From: Nostocales cyanobacterium LEGE 11386
GTDB lineage: Bacteria; Cyanobacteriota; Cyanobacteriia; Cyanobacteriales; Nostocaceae
Assembly: GCA_015207155.1 (NCBI GenBank)
Contig: JADEXK010000010.1
Coordinates: 37,948 to 101,947, forward strand
Direction: 5' to 3'
Length of the DNA stretch: 64,000 nucleotides
A program made the translations under genes and the position numbers. Shown here in pieces: positions 28,633 to 37,932 of this stretch (position 1 is the first letter of the stretch; each line of letters begins with the position of its first letter). A model generated the notes under the pieces. It had not been told where the DNA came from. It did not search any database and saw only the letters and a list, made by a program, of their open reading frames with translations.

Positions 28633-29424
28633 ATGACTGAACAACTCTCCACAAAAGCCATCGTCGTTTTTGATATTGATGGCGTTGTGCGCGACGTTGG
28701 TGGTTCCTATCGCCGAGCGCTGGCAGATACTGTAGAGTATTTTACGGAGACAGCGTACCGTCCCACGCCACTAGACATTGACAATTTAAAGTCTGAAGGA
28801 CTCTGGAATAACGATTGGGAGGCTTCCCAGGAATTCATTTACCGCTACTTTCAATCTCAAGGACAATCCCGCGAACAATTGCAATTAGATTACAACGCGA
28901 TCGTTGCCTTTTTTCAATCCCGTTACCGAGGCCCAGACCCAGACAACTGGACGGGGTATATCTGTGATGAACCTTTATTATTACAACCTAGTTACTTAGA
29001 GCAACTAACACAAGCTGGCATTTCCTGGGGATTTTTTAGTGGTGCGACTCGTGGTTCTGCTAACTATGTTTTGCAAAAACGTCTAGGTTTACAGTCCCCG
29101 GTATTAATTGCAATGGAAGATGCACCAGGTAAACCAGACCCCACCGGACTTTTTGCTACTGTTCGCCAGTTGGAGAATGGACTAGATATATTACCAGCAA
29201 TCATCTACGTAGGAGATACGGTAGCGGACATGTACACAGTCAAGAAAGCGCGAGAGCTAAATCCTCACCGCACTTGGATTGGTGTAGGAATTCTCCCGCC
29301 TCACGTACAAGAAACCGCAGCGCGTAGTCATGCCTATAGTGAAACGCTACTAGCAGCAGGAGCGGCAGTAGTTTTCAGTAATGTCGAACAACTAAATCCA
29401 GCCAAAATACTGGAATTATTGTAG
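28633..29424 (+). CDS. HAD-superfamily hydrolase (subfamily IA, TIGR01548 type)
   Basis: A 263-aa HAD phosphatase. Motif I with the nucleophile Asp is VVFDIDGVVRDVGGSY, motif II the Thr/Ser in FFSGATRGSANYVL, motif III the Lys in DAPGKPDPTG and motif IV the Asp pair in IYVGDTVADMYTV. The helical cap lies at about 20-105. Cyanobacterial relatives of this subfamily sometimes occur near histidine or sugar metabolism genes, but the substrate is unknown. ATG at 28633 is preferred over the upstream one at 28561 because the extra 24 residues would be translated heptamer repeat (repeating HTSCPMP). No usable ribosome-binding site is visible. Confidence 0.88.
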   Translation: MTEQLSTKAIVVFDIDGVVRDVGGSYRRALADTVEYFTETAYRPTPLDIDNLKSEGLWNNDWEASQEFIYRYFQSQGQSREQLQLDYNAIVAFFQSRYRGPDPDNWTGYICDEPLLLQPSYLEQLTQAGISWGFFSGATRGSANYVLQKRLGLQSPVLIAMEDAPGKPDPTGLFATVRQLENGLDILPAIIYVGDTVADMYTVKKARELNPHRTWIGVGILPPHVQETAARSHAYSETLLAAGAAVVFSNVEQLNPAKILELL

Positions 29425-29586
29425 GGAGTGGGGGTTGCCATGCTCAATTACTTATTTTTTCAGGTTGTCATTGAAACATAAAAAAAACTGGGTGATGTTT
29501 GGATGCGTGAAAAAAATCACATATTCTAGCACCAGAGATTTCTGTAAAAACTCTGCAAAACCAAAGATTCATAAGTAGGCGATCGC

Positions 29587-31044
29587 ATGAGCAACGGCGT
29601 AATGATGCAGTATTTCCATTGGTACAATCCCAATGATGGTAGCCTCTGGAACCAGCTGAATAAAACAGCCAATGAGCTAGCTAATGCAGGCTTCACTGCC
29701 TTATGGTTACCACCACCTTACAAAGGCAGTGGTGGAATTAATGATGTGGGATATGCAGTTTATGATTTGTTTGATTTGGGTGAGTTTGATCAAAAAGGCA
29801 GTGTCCGCACAAAATACGGTACACGTGAACAATACCTTACAGCCATTCAAACTGCTCAAAGTTATGGTCTGCAAATCTATGCAGATGTGGTTTTAAACCA
29901 CAAAGATGGTGGAGACGAAACAGAACGCATCTGGGCGCAGGAGATGGATTGGCATGACCGTAACCGCCCAGTCAGCGACTGGTATGAAATCGACGCCTAT
30001 ACAAAGTTTTACTTTCCTGGTCGTGGAGATAAATACTCCAGTATGAAGTGGTATTGGTGGTGCTTTGATTCATTGTCTTACAATGCAGGCACACAAAGGG
30101 CAGATAAGCTCTACCGCATCAAGAATAGAGAGTTTGAGACAGAGGTCAGCCCCGAACACGGCAATTATGATTATTTGCTAGCGAACGATTTAGATATGGG
30201 TGAAGATCTCGTGCGCGGCGAGTTGATGTATTGGGGGCGTTGGCTTGTTGACACCACAAATGTCAACGGCTTTCGGATTGATGCTGTCAAACATATCCGT
30301 TCCTCGTTTTTCCGCGATTGGCTGAACCATCTGCGAGTTCATTTTAGTGGGCGACAACTGTTTAGTTGTGGGGAGTATTGGTCTCAAAATATCGATGAGT
30401 TACATCGTTACCTTGCTGCTACCACAGGACTGATGTCGTTGTTTGATGTGCCATTGCACTTCAAGTTTCACCAAGCCAGCCGCCAAGGCAGTAGTTTCGA
30501 TATGCGGACAATTTTTGATCGCACCTTAGTTAAGGAACAATCTGCCCTAGCGGTGACATTTGTAGAGAACCATGACACCCAACCTTGTCAATCTCTGGAG
30601 TCTCCCGTTGAACCTTGGTTTAAACCTCTGGCTTATGCCCTAATATTGCTGCGTCGCGAAGGCTATCCTTGTGTGTTTTATGCCGATTATTACGGAGCGC
30701 AATATCACGATAAAGGACGTGATGCTACGCTGTACTCTCACCGTTTCTTAATTGATAAGTTCCTCCAAGCACGTAGAGACTACGGTTTTGGTGACCAACA
30801 CGATTACTTTGACCATCCCAACACCATTGGTTGGACACGCTTGGGTAACAGCGAACATCCCGGTGCAATGGCTGTGGTGATGACCAACAGTGAACCAGGG
30901 AATAAGTGGATGAATATGTTTCGACCCAATGAGGCTTTTTATGACTCCACTGGACACATTGAGGAAATAGTCTATACCAACAATGATGGATGGGGTAATT
31001 TCCCTTGTACAGGTGGTTCTGTATCAGTTTGGCTGCAAAAATAA
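29587..31044 (+). CDS. Cytoplasmic alpha-amylase (GH13)
   Basis: A 485-aa glycoside hydrolase family 13 enzyme without signal peptide, so it likely breaks down glycogen or its products inside the cell. The four conserved regions are visible: YADVVLNHKDGGD (region I), GFRIDAVKHI with the nucleophile Asp (II), LFSCGEYWSQ with the acid/base Glu (III) and VTFVENHDTQP (IV). The opening MMQYFHWYNPNDGSLWNQ is that of the bacterial liquefying amylase (GH13_5) group. A 12-bp hairpin follows the stop. It is a monocistronic unit, separated from the next gene by a MITE-like element. Confidence 0.93.
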   Translation: MSNGVMMQYFHWYNPNDGSLWNQLNKTANELANAGFTALWLPPPYKGSGGINDVGYAVYDLFDLGEFDQKGSVRTKYGTREQYLTAIQTAQSYGLQIYADVVLNHKDGGDETERIWAQEMDWHDRNRPVSDWYEIDAYTKFYFPGRGDKYSSMKWYWWCFDSLSYNAGTQRADKLYRIKNREFETEVSPEHGNYDYLLANDLDMGEDLVRGELMYWGRWLVDTTNVNGFRIDAVKHIRSSFFRDWLNHLRVHFSGRQLFSCGEYWSQNIDELHRYLAATTGLMSLFDVPLHFKFHQASRQGSSFDMRTIFDRTLVKEQSALAVTFVENHDTQPCQSLESPVEPWFKPLAYALILLRREGYPCVFYADYYGAQYHDKGRDATLYSHRFLIDKFLQARRDYGFGDQHDYFDHPNTIGWTRLGNSEHPGAMAVVMTNSEPGNKWMNMFRPNEAFYDSTGHIEEIVYTNNDGWGNFPCTGGSVSVWLQK

Positions 31045-31059
31045 TACTGATGATCAAGC

Positions 31060-31089
31060 CAGGAAAAAGGTTAAGTTACCTTTTTCCTG
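31060..31089 (+). terminator. Stem-loop after the amylase gene
   Basis: The arms CAGGAAAAAGGT (31060-31071) and ACCTTTTTCCTG (31078-31089) are perfectly complementary around a 6-nt loop, 15 bp after the amylase stop. The T-run lies within the stem rather than after it. Confidence 0.65.
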
Positions 31090-31105
31090 AGTCATTACAT
31101 AATTG

Positions 31106-31262
31106 AACGTGAGTTCGACAAATATCAAAAACCCCTCTCCAAACCTCTCCCCTGGCAGGGGAGAGGCTTTAAAACCTTGATTTTTAGTTCAAACCCAGGG
31201 ATATTTTTGCCCCTCTCTGTATCGGAGAGGGGTTGGGGTGAGGTTCATCGAATTCACGTTAA
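31106..31262. mobile_element. MITE-like element, copy B
   Basis: A 157-bp non-coding element bounded by AACGTGAGTTCG and CGAATTCACGTT, which are near-perfect terminal inverted repeats. Internally it contains CCCCTCTCC/GGAGAGGGG-rich palindromic pieces. It is the inverted counterpart of 11363-11562 but lacks the nested insertion found there. Confidence 0.7.
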
Positions 31263-31543
31263 TTGAAGTATGAATTCGCGCGATCTTTAAATTTAAAACA
31301 CCGAAACTATTCACCAATTAGTTACAGAGAAAAATATTTTATTTAATAAAATAAGTGTTTTTATATAATTTTTGCTTTGGCATTTACTACTTTAGTAATA
31401 TGCAAAAATTAGCAAACTAAGACTATTGAAAGATTATAAATTATTGGATTTTAACTAAAACTCTAAATAATATTGAAGTTTAAACAAACAAATTTGTCTA
31501 AATTTCCCATAAACAAAAAATTATCCAGCAAGCACCAGAGGCT
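31263..31543. other. AT-rich leader before the SRPBCC gene
   Basis: No coding frame or RNA gene was recognised in this strongly A/T-rich stretch. It presumably carries the promoter of the SRPBCC-alcohol dehydrogenase pair. Confidence 0.4.
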
Positions 31544-32056
31544 ATGGTCATGAACCAGCCGATCAAGGTTGAAAAGACGGTGACGATTAACAAACCAGCA
31601 GAAGAACTCTACAGTTTTTGGCGTAACTTTGAGAACTTGCCTCGTTTTATGAAGCATCTCAAAAGTGTGAAGGTGTACGATGATACGCGAGAGTCCTCCG
31701 GACAAGCTACGCGATCGCACTGGATTACTCAGGGACTCTTAGATGGAAGCATTGAGTGGGATACAGTCATCATCGAAGATCAGGAAAACGAATTGATTTC
31801 TTGGACTTCGGTTGAAAGCGCAGTAGTAGAGAATTCTGGTCGTGTCCGCTTTCAACCTGCGCCTGGTAATCGTGGAACTGAGGTCAAAGCAGTTACGGAA
31901 TATAAACCCCTTGGTGGTGTGATTGTAGTTGCCATCGCTAAACTCTTTGGTGAAGATCCAGAACTGCAAATTAAAGAGGATTTACGTCGCTTCAAAATGC
32001 TGATGGAAGCAGGCGAGATTGCCACAACAGAAGGTCAGCCAAGAGGTGGGAAGTAG
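31544..32056 (+). CDS. SRPBCC-fold protein (polyketide cyclase/dehydrase-like)
   Basis: A 170-aa protein with the START/SRPBCC helix-grip fold seen in coenzyme Q-binding and cyclase/dehydrase families. The opening VEKTVTINKPAEELYSFW is the typical first strand and helix, and ENLPRFMKHLKSVKVYDD and ISWTSVESAVVENSGRVRF follow the family pattern. These proteins bind hydrophobic ligands; the ligand is unknown. ATG at 31544 and 31550 are both possible. A zinc-dependent alcohol dehydrogenase follows after 63 bp on the same strand. The two families are often paired in cyanobacteria and may be stress induced, but that is recollection rather than evidence here. Confidence 0.82.
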   Translation: MVMNQPIKVEKTVTINKPAEELYSFWRNFENLPRFMKHLKSVKVYDDTRESSGQATRSHWITQGLLDGSIEWDTVIIEDQENELISWTSVESAVVENSGRVRFQPAPGNRGTEVKAVTEYKPLGGVIVVAIAKLFGEDPELQIKEDLRRFKMLMEAGEIATTEGQPRGGK

Positions 32057-32057
32057 G

Positions 32058-32078
32058 TTACAGGTTACAGGTTACAGT
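32058..32078. repeat. Short heptamer repeat (GGTTACA)x3
   Basis: Three tandem copies of the heptamer GGTTACA lie between the SRPBCC and dehydrogenase genes. Confidence 0.7.
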
Positions 32079-32119
32079 TTAATGCTCGATCTGTAAAAAT
32101 TAACAAGAGAGAAAAATCA

Positions 32120-33289
32120 ATGAAAGCAGTTTGCTGGAACGGTGCCAAGGATATGCGGGTGGAAACAGTACCCGATCCAAAAATCATTAATCCGCGTGAT
32201 GCTGTTGTTAAAATCACCACAACGGCGATTTGCGGTTCTGATTTGCACCTTTATAACGGCTATATGCCCATGATGGAAAAGGGCGATATCGTGGGTCATG
32301 AATTCATGGGGGAAGTCGTTGACATAGGAAGTGCCGTCAAAAATATCAAGATAGGCGATCGCGTAGTTGTACCATTCCCTATCGCCTGCGGTAACTGCTT
32401 TTACTGCCAACACAACTTTTGGTCACTGTGCGATAACTCTAACCCAAATGCCTGGATGGCAGAAAAATTCATGGGTTATTCCCCATCGGGTATTTTTGGT
32501 TACTCTCATTTGCTGGGGGGTTACGCTGGCGGTCAAGCTGAATATGCCCGCGTTCCCTTTGCTGATGTTGGTTTGTTCAAAATTCCTGATGGGCTAACAG
32601 ACGAACAAGTCGTGTTTCTCACAGATATCTTTCCCACTGGATATATGGCGGCCGATAGCTGCGATATTCAGCCCGGTGATATTGTCGCCGTCTGGGGCTG
32701 TGGCCCAGTAGGACAATTCACCATCAGAAGTGCTTATTTGCTTGGCGCTGAACGTGTCATCGCTATTGATCGAATTCCCGAACGCTTACAAATGGCTAAA
32801 GAACAAAGCAAGGCAGAAATCCTGAATTTTGAAGAAGTAGATGCCGGTGAAGCCCTCAAAGAAATGACTGGTGGGCGCGGCCCTGATGCTTGCATTGATG
32901 CTGTGGGTCTGGAAGCCCACGGCACCGGTTTAGAAGGGATATACGACGAAGTAAAGCAAGCGGTGCGTTTGGAAACAGGCCGACCCCATGCGCTGCGGCA
33001 AGCGATTGTGGCCTCTCGCAAAGCTGGTCATGTTTCCATCCCCGGTGTTTATGCTGGCTTGGTAGACAAGATCCCCATGGGTGCTGCGATGAACAAAGCC
33101 TTGACCTTCACAATGGGACAAACCCACGTTCATAAGTACTTGCACAGGTTACTCGATCATGTGCAAAAAGGGGATATTGATCCATCTTTCGTCATCACTC
33201 ATCGTCTGCCATTAGAGCAAGCACCGTATGGCTACGAGATTTTCAATCACAAGAAGGACAACTGTATCAAAGTTGTACTCAAACCCTAA
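32120..33289 (+). CDS. Zinc-dependent alcohol dehydrogenase (formaldehyde-dehydrogenase-like)
   Basis: A 389-aa medium-chain dehydrogenase. Catalytic zinc ligands are the Cys in [14 protein letters not shown] and the His-Glu in [10 protein letters not shown]; the structural zinc has its four Cys in [15 protein letters not shown]. The Rossmann loop is WGCGPVGQF followed by an acidic residue in VIAIDR, so NAD is the likely cofactor. The extra segment after the structural zinc ([20 protein letters not shown]) is characteristic of the group related to glutathione-independent formaldehyde dehydrogenase. The substrate is not determinable. Cotranscription with the upstream SRPBCC gene is likely. Ribosome-binding site AGAGAG is upstream of the ATG. 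Confidence 0.9.
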   Translation: MKAVCWNGAKDMRVETVPDPKIINPRDAVVKITTTAICGSDLHLYNGYMPMMEKGDIVGHEFMGEVVDIGSAVKNIKIGDRVVVPFPIACGNCFYCQHNFWSLCDNSNPNAWMAEKFMGYSPSGIFGYSHLLGGYAGGQAEYARVPFADVGLFKIPDGLTDEQVVFLTDIFPTGYMAADSCDIQPGDIVAVWGCGPVGQFTIRSAYLLGAERVIAIDRIPERLQMAKEQSKAEILNFEEVDAGEALKEMTGGRGPDACIDAVGLEAHGTGLEGIYDEVKQAVRLETGRPHALRQAIVASRKAGHVSIPGVYAGLVDKIPMGAAMNKALTFTMGQTHVHKYLHRLLDHVQKGDIDPSFVITHRLPLEQAPYGYEIFNHKKDNCIKVVLKP

Positions 33290-33361
33290 AGAGTTAAGAG
33301 TTTTAGGTGTAGTGATTTTACGGCGTTGCTGTAAATATGAATTTACCTCGCGCAGAGGCGA

Positions 33362-33404
33362 GCCAGTGCGTTGGGCGGGTTCCCCGACTTGTAGCAACTG
33401 GTGT
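33362..33404. repeat. Small dispersed repeat (GGGTTCCCCG core)
   Basis: Contains GCCAGTGCGTTGGGCGGG followed by TTCCCCG and GTAGCAACTGG, an imperfect palindrome. The reverse complement of the nested insertion in the MITE copy at 11461-11508 is closely similar. Confidence 0.6.
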
Positions 33405-33498
33405 TGCAAAGGCGCAGAGAGTTTAATGAGCGATCGCCTTTTAAAGCATCTTGTTTCGTTTTAGCTTGTATTGGGATGTGGTGTTAGACAAATCAAGA

Positions 33499-35088
33499 TT
33501 AAGCAATATTTAGCACTTTTCGTAATAGTGCTTGGTCTTCTAATTTAGCTTTCAAACGACCATTCTCTACATCTCGAATCCAGCTTTGGCTTTTACCTGT
33601 TAACTTGGCTAATTCCCTCTGGGAAAGCTGCAAGTTTTTTCGCGCCTGTAAAATCTGTTCGCCAGGCAAATCACTGATAGTTTTAGTCTTTCTTCGGCTT
33701 TTTACAGTCCGCCTGGGCTTTTTTTGGGATTCTGATATTTGCTGTTCCCACTCTGGGGGTAGTTCAAATGACAAAATTCGCGCATTCATTAGCAGATTCC
33801 ACTTACCACGGGGGCCTGAATCTGTGAGACGGGTGTTGCCACCACCGTCATTAATCCAAAATTCTAATGCTTCGTCTGGATCTTCAGGAATACCCATTAA
33901 TTTCGCCCACAAAGGTTGAATTTCTAAAGGGTAAGTCACCGGGTCAAAAATTGGTTTAATTCCATAATGATTGAGAACTTCCAAATCACTTTCAAAAGTT
34001 CGCAGCAAGCGTTTACGTTCTTCCCGTTGTCGAGAGGCAAGAGTAACTTTTTCTTCGCCGTAAGCAATGCGTAATAAGGTAGGAATGGTGATACGTTGTT
34101 CTTTGCCCATTTTGGTTTTAAACAGCAACCACAGCATTAGTCTGACTGCTCCTTCATGTTGCTGCCAAATACTCATAACTGTAGTTAACAGCGTTTTGGG
34201 TAGGCTGCCATATTGATAGAACGCGGTTCGCTCTCTACATGCTTGTTTATTTAAGAAATACTGTGACCAGATGCCGGCTTTTACTTTAAAAGTTAGTCCA
34301 ATCAAATATTTGCACCCCAAATCATCTTCTTGAAAATGATGCTGAATATTTACTAAGTGCCACAGGCGACTTTTTGTCACTGAAAATCCTGGGACTCGAC
34401 CTTGTTGAGGCCAGTCAATGGAAATAATTAATGAACAAGCTTGTTGAACGATGTTTTTCATTAAAGCCAGCTTGGCATTTTTATTCAGGTCTTTACGTTT
34501 TTCTAACCCTAAATATTTCTCAATTTGACGTTCGTCAATGGTAAACTCCTGCTCCCAAGGTTTATCCAAGGATGTAGCGTATGCGGCAAACATCAAATGA
34601 ATGCAAGTGGCTCTAATGTCAAGTTCTTCTATAGCTGCTAACTCGGTGATACTATCGCTGACTTGGAATGGATCTCGAACGTGAAAGGCGATCGCTCCTT
34701 TTCCTTGTTTCACTTTGCGTCCATAACACAGGTAACCTTCGGCATCAGTTTCCCAATTTAAGGATGTCCGTTGTGCTAGAACGTTGCAAGCTTCCCAAAT
34801 GGCGATCGCTGAAGCAAATGCATGATTCTTACCGTTGGCAAATAAATCTGGGCTGGTAGCATCTCTCGGTTCAAGTTTGCATCTGCCTTTTTTCGCCTGC
34901 CAAGGAATAGGCGAATTAGTTGGACAAGCTATTACACATTGCGGTTCAGGATAATAGCCTTCACAGTTGTTACAAAGACCAGGATCAATCCAGTATTCAT
35001 CGTTCTCTATTTTGATTGCACCCGTAGGACATTGGGGGCGGCAGTTGTCACATCCAACGCAACTGTTGTTAGGAATTGTATAAGGCAT
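33499..35088 (-). CDS. patB: CnfR/PatB: ferredoxin-HTH activator of nitrogen fixation genes
   Basis: A 529-aa regulator. The N-terminus carries two 4Fe-4S cluster motifs: CVGCDNCRPQCPTGAI and CNNCEGYYPEPQCVIACPT. A long middle region (about 70-470) is unique to the family. The C-terminus is an XRE-type helix-turn-helix (ARKNLQLSQRELAKLTGKSQ, then SWIRDVENGRLK). Known members (PatB in Anabaena sp. PCC 7120, CnfR in Leptolyngbya and Anabaena variabilis) activate nif genes under low oxygen, with the clusters as likely oxygen sensors. Its neighbourhood supports this: a divergent nif-type ferredoxin gene (fdxB) and the heterocyst cox2 oxidase follow. There is a 970-bp intergenic region upstream. 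Confidence 0.93.
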   Translation of the reverse strand: MPYTIPNNSCVGCDNCRPQCPTGAIKIENDEYWIDPGLCNNCEGYYPEPQCVIACPTNSPIPWQAKKGRCKLEPRDATSPDLFANGKNHAFASAIAIWEACNVLAQRTSLNWETDAEGYLCYGRKVKQGKGAIAFHVRDPFQVSDSITELAAIEELDIRATCIHLMFAAYATSLDKPWEQEFTIDERQIEKYLGLEKRKDLNKNAKLALMKNIVQQACSLIISIDWPQQGRVPGFSVTKSRLWHLVNIQHHFQEDDLGCKYLIGLTFKVKAGIWSQYFLNKQACRERTAFYQYGSLPKTLLTTVMSIWQQHEGAVRLMLWLLFKTKMGKEQRITIPTLLRIAYGEEKVTLASRQREERKRLLRTFESDLEVLNHYGIKPIFDPVTYPLEIQPLWAKLMGIPEDPDEALEFWINDGGGNTRLTDSGPRGKWNLLMNARILSFELPPEWEQQISESQKKPRRTVKSRRKTKTISDLPGEQILQARKNLQLSQRELAKLTGKSQSWIRDVENGRLKAKLEDQALLRKVLNIA

Positions 35089-36058
35089 ACGGCTATAGGG
35101 CTTCTTCCCACTCTAATCGTTGAGATGTTTGGCTCAAGTCTCCCCTGGATGTTGCTGCTTGACTTATCACTAGCCACCAAATTATCTCTACATCAAGAAA
35201 AATTATTCTTGCTGTAATTATTCCCCACATCCATATTTAGACTACGCATCCAATTGGCAGATCTTTCAGACTTTTAACCTGAGCCTGATATTACTTCTTT
35301 ATTAACTATACATTTCATAAACACTTGGATAAGTTTGTTCACAATGAGCCTGGGAAGAATTCTTAATACTTTGATTAATAGTTAGCTGACGAATTCTTTG
35401 ATTTAACCTTAAAGTTTTACCCAAAGTGTTTTTATCGAACATCTAATCATCTTATTAGTAGCCTTCATTTGGTTTATTAATAATTTTAATATTTAAGGCA
35501 GATTAATTTTCTGTTATCAAAACTACATTCTGTTTCATAATTTCGTTTGGCATTTTCATTGCAAAACTGTGAAAGAGTAACTTTTTTTGGTAAAAGTTAT
35601 CAAAGTAATTATTTTCCAGATAAATTGAGCTTGTTTATTTGATAAATAACAAAATCATCATATTTCAATGTAATAGACAAACATATCAATTGTATAGATC
35701 AATACTAAATCAAGTAACTTTTTACTTGCATGAACAAAAAGTTGAAAAATAATCTCATCATTGATTGAGCCGGCTCTAGCTGTAAAAGTAGAATCTAGAG
35801 AAGTTTGTTTGGACGTTACAGGATGCCGTCTCTTGAAAATCAGTATACTACTAACCAAGATGTTTATTTACTTATTGGTAATAAGTTGCATTTAAACGGT
35901 TCAAAATTAATAAAAAATTTGCAGAAATTTGAGAAAGTCAGCGAACTTTGATAAGAGGATAATTAATTGATTTACTGTTAAACAAAATCCTAAGATTAAG
36001 TTAGGATGATGATTAAAGTACAAACAATTTTGTAGGCGAAATTGCCGAGGTTTAATTC
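35089..36058. promoter_or_regulatory. Long AT-rich divergent intergenic region, patB/fdxB
   Basis: This 970-bp A/T-rich region separates the divergent cnfR/patB and fdxB genes and must hold both promoters. No perfect NtcA site (GTA-N8-TAC) and no convincing ORF was seen; a 66-codon minus-strand frame (35658-35858) has no features. The length is large for two short promoters. Confidence 0.5.
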
Positions 36059-36352
36059 ATGGCACAACTAACAGGATTGACATTTGGAGGTAATACCTGG
36101 ACACCTAAATTCGCCCAGGAAATTGACCTAGAAAAATGTATCGGCTGTGGCAGATGCTTTAAAATCTGTGGTCATAATGTATTGAGCTTGAAGGCACTCA
36201 ATGAAGATGGGGAATTTGTAGATGATGAAGATGATGATGAAATTGAACGTAAGGTAATGGTTGTTGCTTACCCAGAAAACTGTATTGGTTGTGAGGCTTG
36301 TTCACGGATTTGTCCAAAGAATTGCTACACCCATGCTGTATTAGACAATTAA
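36059..36352 (+). CDS. fdxB: nif-type ferredoxin III (FdxB), 2 x [4Fe-4S]
   Basis: A 97-aa bacterial-type ferredoxin. The first cluster motif is [12 protein letters not shown], the second [15 protein letters not shown]. The two are separated by an acidic insertion (DEDDDEIE), and the N-terminus [20 protein letters not shown] is the signature of the nif-specific ferredoxin III group. It is a small soluble electron carrier, probably in the heterocyst, serving nitrogenase or its assembly. It is transcribed divergently from cnfR/patB and lies 457 bp upstream of coxB on the same strand. This order matches the patB-fdxB-cox2 arrangement known from Anabaena. Confidence 0.93.
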   Translation: MAQLTGLTFGGNTWTPKFAQEIDLEKCIGCGRCFKICGHNVLSLKALNEDGEFVDDEDDDEIERKVMVVAYPENCIGCEACSRICPKNCYTHAVLDN

Positions 36353-36809
36353 GACTTTAGGGAGTTGATTAAGGTTGTTCTTTTTACCAGAGGGCACTGT
36401 GGAAATTAAGCACAAATGTGCTAGGCAAGGTAACTAGAGGGGAATATGCAAAACTACTAGAACTGGCAAAAAGTTCGCAGTAAACAAATACGTAAATCGC
36501 TAAATGTTAGTTATTCACAAATTCATACTTGCTATTAATATAGTCTGAACAATATTAGGAGTAACAGTGTCCTCTTGGCAGCAAAAGGCTCTTTTGTCAT
36601 AGGAGTGAAAATATAGTGTTAACTTTTTTGGGGGAAGGATATGAAATTATCTGGAAAATTCCCCCAAATTTTGTAAGTGTGAGATAGAAAGTTAATAAGT
36701 GAAAAGAAAAAATGTGAGTAGGGAGTGGGGGTAAAGGTAAAGCACTTTCTCAAAGTCTAATTCCAGACAATCAAACCTTTAATGATGGCTTACACAGCAG
36801 GTAGCATGT
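36353..36809. promoter_or_regulatory. Leader region of the cox2 cluster
   Basis: This 457-bp gap between fdxB and coxB has no reading frame of note and presumably contains the coxB promoter. In Anabaena the cox2 operon is heterocyst-induced; no canonical NtcA box could be pointed to by eye. Confidence 0.45.
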
Positions 36810-37775
36810 ATGCAAAAAATTCCTGTTTCACTATGGACTCTGGTTGCTGGAATAGTAGTTACAGTAATCAGTATTTGGATCGGTCAAAATAATACGCTAC
36901 TGCCAGTACAAGCATCGCAACAAGCACCTTTGGTAGACGGATTTTTCAATGTCATGTTTACCATAGCGATCGCACTGTTTCTGGTTGTCGAAGGAACTAT
37001 TTTGATTTTTTTGGTAAAGTATCGTCGTCGTCCGGGTGATGACACCGATGGTGTACCAGTAGAAGGCAATGTGCCTTTAGAGATTTTTTGGACAGCAATC
37101 CCCGCCGTAATTGTCATTGGTTTAGGCATTTACAGTGTAGATGTTTACAACCAAATGGGCGGATTTGAGCCTGGGAGTCATCCTCATTCTGGGCTGCATG
37201 TTGCCAATGGTGCGGCGATCGCAGCTACCCTTGATGACACCTCAGCATCGACAACTACCGCCAACATTGGTATTGGTGCATCTCCCAAATCACAAGGCAA
37301 ACAGGCAGACTTAATTGTTGATGTCCAAGGGATGCAGTACGCCTGGATATTCAATTATCCCCATAGTGGCATTACCACCGGGGAGTTACACGTTCCCGTG
37401 GGTGCTGATGTGCAACTAAATCTTTCAGCACAAGATGTCATTCACTCATTTTGGGTACCGCAGTTTCGGTTGAAGCAAGACGCGCTTCCCGGTATTGCCA
37501 CCCAACTACGATTTGTTGCCACAAAAGTAGGTACATATCCTGTTGTTTGTGCAGAACTGTGTGGTGGTTATCACGGTTCTATGCGGACACAAGTAGTAGT
37601 CCACACACCAGAAGAATTTGATAACTGGCTAGCACAAAGCCAAATTGCTCAAGCGCAAGACCTCAAACAAGCCGTAGCAGTGAATCCGGCTGAACTATCA
37701 ACATCAGAGTTTCTTGCACCCCATATTCATGACTTGGGTGTAAACACAACCACCCTCGCCCAAATTCAAAAGTAG
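36810..37775 (+). CDS. coxB: Cytochrome c oxidase subunit II (cox2 cluster)
   Basis: A 321-aa subunit II. The N-terminus has a first hydrophobic segment (about 8-26) and two membrane helices at about 45-70 and about 95-115 (IFWTAIPAVIVIGLGIYSV). The CuA domain lies at about 165-285, with ligands His in DVIHSFWVP and C-x3-C, Glu, His and Met in CAELCGGYHGSM. An unusual Gly/Ser/Thr-rich insertion (about 122-165) precedes the CuA domain. The oxidase accepts electrons from cytochrome c6 or plastocyanin and reduces oxygen at the thylakoid or honeycomb membranes of heterocysts. First gene of coxBAC. Confidence 0.95.
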   Translation: MQKIPVSLWTLVAGIVVTVISIWIGQNNTLLPVQASQQAPLVDGFFNVMFTIAIALFLVVEGTILIFLVKYRRRPGDDTDGVPVEGNVPLEIFWTAIPAVIVIGLGIYSVDVYNQMGGFEPGSHPHSGLHVANGAAIAATLDDTSASTTTANIGIGASPKSQGKQADLIVDVQGMQYAWIFNYPHSGITTGELHVPVGADVQLNLSAQDVIHSFWVPQFRLKQDALPGIATQLRFVATKVGTYPVVCAELCGGYHGSMRTQVVVHTPEEFDNWLAQSQIAQAQDLKQAVAVNPAELSTSEFLAPHIHDLGVNTTTLAQIQK

Positions 37776-37932
37776 TCAAAATAATGCGTAGTTGAAAATT
37801 CGTAATGACAATCATTGAGAAATTGTACTCATTATTTAATTACGAATTACGAATTACGTATCGCTAAAGCGAAAGCTCCGCTAACGCGCAGCGTTTCCGA
37901 TAGGAAATATTACGAATTATCCAAAATAGCTT
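37776..37932. repeat. AATTACG repeats with palindromic insert between coxB and coxA
   Basis: Copies of the heptamer-like unit TACGAAT (about 37795-37860 and 37908-37920) flank a palindromic piece starting TATCGCTAAAGCGAAAGC and ending GCGTTTCCGATA (about 37859-37903). It is another small nested element between operon genes. Confidence 0.55.

Noticed and set aside
35658..35858. 66-codon minus-strand ORF in the patB-fdxB gap
   Set aside because: No ribosome-binding site, no conserved motif and A/T-rich composition like its surroundings.
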